DNA from: Deltaproteobacteria bacterium UBA6967
Lineage (GTDB): Bacteria; SAR324; NAC60-12
Length of the DNA: 12,485 nucleotides
Direction: 5' to 3'
Assembly: GCA_002450295.1 (NCBI GenBank)
Contig: DJYX01000134.1
Span: forward strand, 1-12,485
Part shown: positions 7,213 through 12,485 of the stretch, in pieces
Layout of the letters: each line of letters starts with the position of its first letter
Numbering within the stretch: position 1 is the stretch's first letter
Position numbers and translations under genes: made by a program
The notes under the pieces: model-generated
Told to the model about the DNA's origin: nothing
What the model saw: the letters and a program-made list of their open reading frames with translations, nothing else
Database searches by the model: none

Positions 7213-8454
7213 ATGACCCCAATGAATTCACCACTGACTGTAAACGGCAGAGAATACGCCTGGCCCCAGCAACCGCTGGTGGCTGTCTGTATCGATGGGT
7301 CCCAACCGGAGTACATTGAAGAAGCGATCGCAGGGGGCCATATGCCCTTCACACAAAAGATGTTGGAATCTGGTACGGACTTGCGTGGACAGAGTGTCGT
7401 CCCCAGCTTTACGAATCCTAACAATCTCTCGATTGTCACGGGGGTGCCCCCGAAGGTTCACGGGATCTCTGGAAACTTCTTTCTGGATCCTGAATCCGGT
7501 CAGGAAGTGATGATGAACGACCCGAAGTTTCTGCGTACAGGAACACTTTTTCAGGCATTTCACGAGGCAGGGGCCAAGATCGCGATTGTGACGGCAAAGG
7601 ATAAGCTGCGCCGATTACTGGGTCATGGATTAGACTACACTTCTGGAAGAGCAATCTGCTTCTCCTCGGAAAAAGCGAATGAGACGACACTTGCTGAGAA
7701 CGGTATCGAGAACGCTCAGGGCATGGTAAACAAGCCAATTCCCAGCGTCTATTCAGCAGAATTGTCTGAGTTTATTTTTGATGCGGGGGTCAAGCTGATG
7801 TGCTCTTTTCGGCCCGACCTGATGTACCTCTCCACCACTGATTACATTCAGCACAAGCACGCACCTGGAACACCGGTAGCCAATCAGTTCTACGCGATGA
7901 TGGATCGCTACTGGGAGGAACTCCATGCACAGGGAGCCGCTTTGGCGTTGACTGCCGATCATGGCATGAATGCCAAGTTCAATCAGGCGGGTGAGCCGGA
8001 TGTGCTGTACCTGCAGTCCCTGTTTGATGAGTGGCTTGGTGTAGGACAAGCCCGAGTGATCCTGCCAATCACTGATCCGTACGTGGTTCATCATGGAGCA
8101 TTGGGATCCTTTGCTACGGTGTATCTTGCTGATACGGCAAAAGCCCAGGAACTGGCTGGGCGCTTAGCTGAAGTCGAAGGGATCGAGGCTGCTTATACAA
8201 ACATCGAAGGATGTGTGGCCTTTGATTTGCCGAATGATCGCCTTGGTGATCTGATTGTCGTTTCCACCACGAACAAGGTCTTGGGAACAACACCGGAACG
8301 TCATGATTTGAGCCAACTCAAGGAACCCCTCCGGTCACACGGAGGAGTCTGCGATCGTCAAGTTCCACTCGTTTTTAGTCAGCAAGTGGAAGCATCAGGG
8401 TCTTTGCTTCATAATTATGATCTCTTCGACCTGGCCCTGAATTACGCATCCTAG
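7213..8454 (+). CDS. phnA: Phosphonoacetate hydrolase
   Basis: The 413-residue enzyme splits the C-P bond of phosphonoacetate to acetate and phosphate, the last step of the PhnW-PhnY-PhnA route. It belongs to the alkaline phosphatase superfamily of two-zinc hydrolases. The metal and nucleophile set is visible in order: D28 in CIDGS, T67 in SFTNPNN (the expected nucleophile), D210 and H214 in [10 protein letters not shown]249 and H250 in TADHGMN, and H376 in RSHGG. It should not be confused with the unrelated small zinc-ribbon protein also called PhnA in Escherichia coli. An in-frame ATG at 7222 is an alternative start; GAGA lies 10 bases before it and only one base before 7213. Gaps of 18 and 14 bp to phnW and phnY indicate one transcript. 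Confidence 0.95.
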   Translation: MTPMNSPLTVNGREYAWPQQPLVAVCIDGSQPEYIEEAIAGGHMPFTQKMLESGTDLRGQSVVPSFTNPNNLSIVTGVPPKVHGISGNFFLDPESGQEVMMNDPKFLRTGTLFQAFHEAGAKIAIVTAKDKLRRLLGHGLDYTSGRAICFSSEKANETTLAENGIENAQGMVNKPIPSVYSAELSEFIFDAGVKLMCSFRPDLMYLSTTDYIQHKHAPGTPVANQFYAMMDRYWEELHAQGAALALTADHGMNAKFNQAGEPDVLYLQSLFDEWLGVGQARVILPITDPYVVHHGALGSFATVYLADTAKAQELAGRLAEVEGIEAAYTNIEGCVAFDLPNDRLGDLIVVSTTNKVLGTTPERHDLSQLKEPLRSHGGVCDRQVPLVFSQQVEASGSLLHNYDLFDLALNYAS

Positions 8455-8468
8455 CGCGGAAACATTTC

Positions 8469-9908
8469 ATGCCCGCAGTACAACGCAGTGAAACGATGCG
8501 CATTGGTGGTCAGAAGGTTTCAGGTGATGCTGGATCGTTAGAAGTCTTCAATCCTTACAACAATGAAGTCGTGGGCACGGTTCCTCGCGCTTCCAGGGAG
8601 CAGGTTCAGCAGACGCTACAGATCGCCAAGAACTTCAAGCCCAAGCTGACTCGTTACGAGCGTCAGCAAATCCTGACCAAGACAGCGGATCTGTTGGTGA
8701 GCAGGCGAGAGGAAATTTCAGACCTGATCACGGCAGAGGCTGGACTTTCAAAGAAAGACTCACTGTACGAGGTGGGACGTGCCTTCGATGTCTTCAGTCT
8801 TGCTGGCCAACTCTGCATCCTTGATGACGGCCAGATCTTCTCCTGTGACCTAACACCACATGGGCAGCAGCGAAAAATCTTCACCCAGCGAGAACCTCTG
8901 CAAGGTGTGATCAGCGCTATCACTCCGTTCAACCATCCGCTGAACATGGTGGCCCACAAGATTGCGCCCAGCATTGCCACCAACAATCGGATGGTCTGCA
9001 AACCGACAGAACTGACACCCATGACGGCTTTGCTACTAGCCGATGTGCTCTATGAAGCAGGTCTTCCTCCGGAGATGTTTCAGGTGGTCACTGGGCGACC
9101 TGAAGATATTGGCTACGAGATGATCTGTAACCCACTCATTGACCTAGTTACTTTCACGGGTAGCGTACGAGTTGGGAAGATGATCGCCGAGAAGGCTGGC
9201 TACCGTCGCACCGTGCTGGAACTAGGTGGTAACTCCCCTCTGATCGTGATGGAAGATGCGGACTTAGACCGTGCAGCGACCTTGGCTGTTGCGGGAGCGA
9301 CCAAGAACTCGGGGCAGCGTTGCACGGCAGTCAAACGTATTCTTGTGATTGATTCGATTGCCGATGACTTTGTGAGGCTGGTAACCGAGAAAGCCAAGGA
9401 GCTCAAATACGGTGACCCGATGGATCCACAGACGGATGTTGGAACGGTGATCAACGAGCAATCAGCCATTTTGTTTCAGCGTCGAGTGGAAGAAGCGGTC
9501 GCTGTAGGTGCCAAGTTGTTGCACGGAAACAATCGCCAGGGAGCAGTGTTTCCTCCCACGGTTGTTGATCATGTCCCCTGGGACTGTGAGTTGGTAATGC
9601 GGGAGACTTTTGGGCCTGCGATTCCTATCATTCGGATTCAGGACATTGACGAGGCAATTCGGGTGGCCAATGGGACGGCTTTTGGTCTTTCCTCAGGAGT
9701 CTGCACAAATCTATTGGACTACATCACTCGCTTCATTGCTGAACTCAATCATGGAACTGTTAATATCTGGGAGGTCCCGGGCTATCGCATTGAAATGTCG
9801 CCATTCGGAGGTATCAAGGACTCAGGATTGGGCTATAAGGAGGGGGTGATTGAGGCGATGAAAAGCTACACGAACCTGAAGACTTTCTCAATGCCCTGGG
9901 TTATGTAG
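8469..9908 (+). CDS. phnY: Phosphonoacetaldehyde dehydrogenase
   Basis: The 479-residue NAD(P)-dependent aldehyde dehydrogenase oxidises phosphonoacetaldehyde to phosphonoacetate, linking PhnW to PhnA. Catalytic residues of the superfamily are present: N155 in PFNHPLN, K178 in CKPTELTP, E251 in LELGGNSP, the nucleophile C285 in SGQRCTAV and E379 in RETFGP. R104, H156, R284 and R440 fall where I recall phosphonate-contacting residues in the Sinorhizobium meliloti enzyme; this is from memory, not an alignment. GGA about 8 bases before the ATG at 8469 supports that start. Position between phnA and the downstream hydrolase, with a 14-bp gap to phnA, makes the phosphonate role much more likely than a generic succinate-semialdehyde or glyceraldehyde dehydrogenase. 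Confidence 0.92.
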   Translation: MPAVQRSETMRIGGQKVSGDAGSLEVFNPYNNEVVGTVPRASREQVQQTLQIAKNFKPKLTRYERQQILTKTADLLVSRREEISDLITAEAGLSKKDSLYEVGRAFDVFSLAGQLCILDDGQIFSCDLTPHGQQRKIFTQREPLQGVISAITPFNHPLNMVAHKIAPSIATNNRMVCKPTELTPMTALLLADVLYEAGLPPEMFQVVTGRPEDIGYEMICNPLIDLVTFTGSVRVGKMIAEKAGYRRTVLELGGNSPLIVMEDADLDRAATLAVAGATKNSGQRCTAVKRILVIDSIADDFVRLVTEKAKELKYGDPMDPQTDVGTVINEQSAILFQRRVEEAVAVGAKLLHGNNRQGAVFPPTVVDHVPWDCELVMRETFGPAIPIIRIQDIDEAIRVANGTAFGLSSGVCTNLLDYITRFIAELNHGTVNIWEVPGYRIEMSPFGGIKDSGLGYKEGVIEAMKSYTNLKTFSMPWVM

Positions 9909-9961
9909 AAATTTACTGCAACCTGTTCACTGCTGATCAATTTTTTCCAAAGGCTTGAGGA

Positions 9962-10924
9962 ATGGTGGATATCCGAGATCGAATCGATACTGAGTCTCGT
10001 GGACCGCTAGATGAGATGCTTGCAGAGACTCCCGGAGGTTTCAATGCCATCAAGGATATTCGTGAAAGACGACAAAAACTGGAAGAACAACAGCAAAAAT
10101 GGGCTAAGGACCAGCCACCGAATGAAAACGTGGTCACGGAGGATCGTGAGATCCCAGGCCCAGAGGACGCACCTCCGGTGGGGTTGAGAATCTATCGCCC
10201 GAAAGCTGCTTCCGGTGTGTTGCCGGGTATCTTCTTCATTCATGGTGGTGGGATGATCATGGGTTCTGTGGAGGGCGAGGGCCAGAAAGCTGCTGAGTTG
10301 TGCGAAGTAATTCAGACAGTGGTGGTTTCAGTGGAATATCGGCTGGCTCCTGAATACCCACATCCAGCTCCTGCGCAGGACTGCTATGCCGCACTCAAGT
10401 GGATGGCACAGAATGCAGACGAATTGGCTTTTGATGTGGATCGACTAGCTGTGGTTGGTGGCAGTGCAGGGGGTGGGCTCACGATCGCCACCACGATGAT
10501 GGCCCGGGACAAGGGCTTCCCTCGAATCTGCTTTCAGATGCCACTGTACCCAATGATTGATGATCGGAATGAGACCCCTTCCAGTTACGAAATCATGGAC
10601 GTAGGGGTCTGGGATCGTGAAGGGAATGTTGAGGCTTGGCAATGGTACCTGGGAGGAAAGTCAGCAGATAATTACGCTGCACCCGCACGAGCTGAAAACC
10701 TTGCAGGCTTGCCACCAACCTTCATTGATGTTGGCGAACTGGATCTTTTTCGGGATGAAGACATTCAGTTTGCGGCTCGATTGATCCAGGCCGGTGTGCC
10801 GACGGAACTTCATGTCTATCCTGGCGCCTATCATGCCTCGGAGGTTTTTGCTCCTGAAGCTGCGCTGAGCCAGAGCATCTTGGCTCGTAGGACAGAGGCC
10901 CTACTACGTGCGCTGAAGTCCTGA
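9962..10924 (+). CDS. Alpha/beta hydrolase of the hormone-sensitive-lipase (HSL) esterase family
   Basis: The 320-residue protein is a probable carboxylesterase acting on short acyl or aryl esters. The oxyanion motif HGGG is at 94-97, the nucleophile S168 is in GGSAGGG, the acid is D261 in GELDLFRDED and the base is H291 in GAYHASE, giving a complete catalytic triad. Residues 1-60 form a charged helical N-terminal cap typical of HSL esterases, with a Q/E-rich segment around 38-50 (RQKLEEQQQKW). No signal peptide is seen, so it should be cytoplasmic. It follows phnY by 53 bp in the same direction with no terminator visible, so it may be co-transcribed. A GTG at 9965 is a minor alternative start. 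The natural ester is unknown. Confidence 0.85.
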   Translation: MVDIRDRIDTESRGPLDEMLAETPGGFNAIKDIRERRQKLEEQQQKWAKDQPPNENVVTEDREIPGPEDAPPVGLRIYRPKAASGVLPGIFFIHGGGMIMGSVEGEGQKAAELCEVIQTVVVSVEYRLAPEYPHPAPAQDCYAALKWMAQNADELAFDVDRLAVVGGSAGGGLTIATTMMARDKGFPRICFQMPLYPMIDDRNETPSSYEIMDVGVWDREGNVEAWQWYLGGKSADNYAAPARAENLAGLPPTFIDVGELDLFRDEDIQFAARLIQAGVPTELHVYPGAYHASEVFAPEAALSQSILARRTEALLRALKS

Positions 10925-10953
10925 GTCAATTTCAGCCATCAATTCTTACCGAT

Positions 10954-10983
10954 TTTACAGAGCTGCTGCTCCACTACTACAAA
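10954..10983 (+). promoter_or_regulatory. Weak candidate promoter before the SDR gene
   Basis: The 124-bp gap between the hydrolase and the dehydrogenase is the longest on the plus strand. It contains TTTACA (10954-10959) and TACAAA (10978-10983) with an 18-base spacer, plus a 7-bp inverted repeat CTGCTGC/GCAGCAG (10963-10969 and 10993-10999) around the -10. The last two genes could therefore be transcribed separately from phnWAY. Confidence 0.25.
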
Positions 10984-11048
10984 ATTTGGATTGCAGCAGT
11001 TGCCTGCCTTACCAATGAAATTCCTCCTGAAAATTCATAGGTGTATCG

Positions 11049-11774
11049 ATGAGTCATCGCAACAAGCGAAAGGTTTTAGTGACTGGAGGCAGCAGTGGAA
11101 TCGGAGCTGCCATTGCCCAAGTATTTGCGTCAAACGGAGATCTAGTAATCGCAACGGGGGCAACGAAGGAGGAGGTGGAACGTGCTCAGGTTCAGTCAGA
11201 ATCAACTGCAATCAGCTTTCAGGAATTGGATGTCCGAGATGGGATTGCTGTTCAAGCCTGTATTGATGAGATTGATTCATTGGATGTGCTGGTCAACTGT
11301 GCCGGAGTGATTCGCCGTAACGCGGAGCATGAGCCAGAGGTTTTTGCAGATGTGATTGATATTAATCTCAACGGCAGCATGAGAGTCTGTAATGCGGCTC
11401 GAGAGAAGCTGAAGCAACGCAAGGGCTGCATCATCAACACAGCATCGATGCTCAGTTTTTTTGGTGGAGGCTTGGTGCCAGGATACAGCGCAAGCAAGGG
11501 AGGGATTGCTCAGCTGACTAAGAGCTTGGCAATTGCGTATGCGCCTGATGGAATCCGAGTCAACGCAGTAGCGCCCGGTTGGATTGCTACCCAACTCACC
11601 CAAGCTCTACAGGAAGACCGTACGCGCTCAGAGGCTATCCTCTCGCGCACACCACTGGGTCGTTGGGGAGAGCCAGCAGATGTTGCGGGGCCAGTCCTTT
11701 TTCTGGCGAGTGACGCAGCTCGCTTTGTTACTGGAGTAGTGCTGCCCGTGGACGGTGGCTATCTGATTACCTGA
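11049..11774 (+). CDS. Short-chain dehydrogenase/reductase (SDR), classical type
   Basis: The 241-residue cytoplasmic NAD(P)-dependent oxidoreductase would interconvert an alcohol and a ketone. The cofactor motif TGGSSGIG is at 12-19, the NCAG motif at 83-86, and the catalytic S133, Y146 and K150 are in TASML and YSASK, with VAPGWIATQ after them. Length and motifs fit the FabG-like classical group, which is annotated as anything from 3-oxoacyl-ACP reductase to sugar or gluconate dehydrogenases, so the substrate cannot be read from sequence. TAGGTG about 7 bases upstream is a good ribosome site for this ATG. It is followed after 24 bp by the cupin gene, and the pair probably form a unit. I infer a catabolic alcohol dehydrogenase role from context. 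Confidence 0.85.
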   Translation: MSHRNKRKVLVTGGSSGIGAAIAQVFASNGDLVIATGATKEEVERAQVQSESTAISFQELDVRDGIAVQACIDEIDSLDVLVNCAGVIRRNAEHEPEVFADVIDINLNGSMRVCNAAREKLKQRKGCIINTASMLSFFGGGLVPGYSASKGGIAQLTKSLAIAYAPDGIRVNAVAPGWIATQLTQALQEDRTRSEAILSRTPLGRWGEPADVAGPVLFLASDAARFVTGVVLPVDGGYLIT

Positions 11775-11798
11775 TCCAATTCCCATTCGGAGTTAGTA

Positions 11799-12329
11799 AT
11801 GACAAAAAGAAATCCGCTTGCTTCTGAAAAATGGCAACCTTACCGACACGCAATGCCCAAGGAATCTCCGCCTGAGTTAGTGATTCCCAGTGTGATTCCC
11901 AGTGATGAGAGAGTCTGGGTTCCTCTGGAAGAAAACGTGTGGTTCCGACCACTCTGTTTGTCTGCAGCTCAGGGCTACTGGATGAATCTCCTGCGTGTTC
12001 GCAAGGCGGGTGTGCTTTCCCGCCACCGTCATCCTCAACCAGTTCATGGGTATGTACTGAAAGGTCGTTGGCGCTACCTGGAACACGACTGGGTTGCGGA
12101 AGAAGGAGGTTATGTCTACGAGGCACCTGGAGAAACACACACGCTTGTGGTCGATCCAGATGTAGAGGAGATGATTACTCTCTTTCAGGTCAATGGCGCC
12201 ATGATCTACTGTGATCCGGATGGAAACAGCACAGGCTTCGACGATGTCTTCACTCGAATTGCCAAGTGTCGTGAACATTACGCGGCAGTTGGCTTGGGAG
12301 AAGATTACGTAGAGCAGTTTATTCGTTGA
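11799..12329 (+). CDS. Small cupin resembling 2,4'-dihydroxyacetophenone dioxygenase
   Basis: The 176-residue single-domain cupin has the metal-binding pattern H76-x-H78 in SRHRHPQ and H114 in GETHTL, with H83 and E95 as further candidate ligands. The overall pattern recalls the 2,4'-dihydroxyacetophenone dioxygenase family, non-haem iron enzymes that cleave a C-C bond next to a ketone using oxygen. The metal-site histidines are intact, so an active enzyme is likely, though some cupins in this group have other or unknown substrates. No signal peptide is present. Residues 28-35 read VIPSVIPS because of a 12-bp tandem duplication in the gene. It lies 24 bp after the SDR gene and is the last plus-strand gene seen. 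The family is fairly sure; the substrate is open. Confidence 0.75.
   Translation: MTKRNPLASEKWQPYRHAMPKESPPELVIPSVIPSDERVWVPLEENVWFRPLCLSAAQGYWMNLLRVRKAGVLSRHRHPQPVHGYVLKGRWRYLEHDWVAEEGGYVYEAPGETHTLVVDPDVEEMITLFQVNGAMIYCDPDGNSTGFDDVFTRIAKCREHYAAVGLGEDYVEQFIR
11880..11903 (+). repeat. In-frame 12-bp tandem duplication inside the cupin gene
   Basis: The unit GTGATTCCCAGT occurs twice back to back and encodes VIPS-VIPS at residues 28-35, ahead of the cupin core. The two copies are identical at the DNA level, which suggests a recent slippage event that kept the frame. Confidence 0.8.
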
Positions 12330-12359
12330 GAGCTGTCGGCCTTATGGAACTGTATAGCC

Positions 12360-12382
12360 AAAAAAATTTCCATTTTTGGAAA
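12360..12382 (-). terminator. Possible intrinsic terminator facing left, for a gene beyond the right edge
   Basis: On the minus strand TTTCCA, an AAAA loop and TGGAAA form a 6-bp hairpin (12382 to 12367), followed at once by seven T residues (12366 to 12360). The stem is AT-rich and short. It lies 31 bp after the cupin stop, so read on the plus strand it would lack a T tract and serve the cupin poorly. The rest of 12330-12485 shows no supported gene. Confidence 0.3.
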
Positions 12383-12485
12383 GTATAGGAATTTCAGTAA
12401 AATAAGGCTTGCCACTTCATGAAAAAACACAAAGCTCGGCAACAGTTGTTTTGCAAAATAATTTGCTCTACCCCCAATCATTGTC

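Noticed and set aside
7324..7331. GCGATCGC, the cyanobacterial HIP1 octamer
   Set aside because: I noticed only one full copy, whereas cyanobacterial genomes carrying HIP1 show it densely, so it does not indicate that origin.
10963..10999. CTGCTGC/GCAGCAG inverted repeat as a terminator after the hydrolase
   Set aside because: The loop is 23 bases and no T tract follows, so it is not a convincing terminator.
12306..12484. Minus-strand frame open from the right edge for 59 codons
   Set aside because: It runs into the 3' end of the cupin gene, has an AT-driven hydrophobic composition and shows no domain; the possible terminator at 12360-12382 would fall inside it.
12419..12485. ATG with 22 open codons at the right edge (MKKHKARQQL...)
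   Set aside because: Too short to judge, with only a distant AAGG; it could be the start of a gene beyond the window but cannot be supported here.

Overview
The window looks like part of a proteobacterial-type, probably free-living and plausibly marine, Gram-negative chromosome. The evidence is a periplasmic binding protein with a Sec signal peptide, a UgpAEC-type ABC importer, and a complete PhnW/PhnY/PhnA route for oxidising 2-aminoethylphosphonate (AEP). No rRNA, tRNA, insertion sequence, integrase or CRISPR array is visible, so I do not assign a genus.

Left half, minus strand (97-5672): reading leftward from the centre, an ATPase (ugpC-type), two permeases (ugpA- and ugpE-type) and a secreted solute-binding protein (ugpB-type). 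The first three overlap by 4 bp at each junction. The binding-protein gene comes last, behind a 104-bp gap that holds a long stem-loop. A perfect 10-bp hairpin follows it and probably ends this operon. Beyond the hairpin lies a stand-alone 'core' MetE-like methyltransferase with all four expected zinc ligands. A short open tail at 1-54 may be the end of a convergent gene.

Centre (5673-6069): an AT-rich divergent control region of about 400 bp. It has a TATAAT box facing ugpC, an 11-bp-phased direct repeat just upstream of that box, a bulged dyad, and a cluster of TGAATT half-sites.

Right half, plus strand (6070-12329): phnW, phnA and phnY are tightly packed. Together they encode AEP -> phosphonoacetaldehyde -> phosphonoacetate -> acetate + phosphate. 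They are followed in the same direction by an HSL-type alpha/beta hydrolase, a short-chain dehydrogenase/reductase and a small cupin resembling 2,4'-dihydroxyacetophenone dioxygenase. These three could form a hydrolase -> dehydrogenase -> C-C-cleaving dioxygenase sequence, either on a separate substrate or on one that feeds the phosphonate route.

The most interesting reading is a divergent uptake-and-degradation locus in which a Ugp-type importer serves a phosphonate or phosphoester catabolic operon carrying extra, unexplained tailoring enzymes. The enzyme assignments are strong. The importer's substrate, the role of the last three genes and the regulatory elements are inference. No regulator gene is present. 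Base composition differs visibly between the two halves (sampled lines about 40% GC on the left, about 55% on the right), which suggests the halves have different histories.
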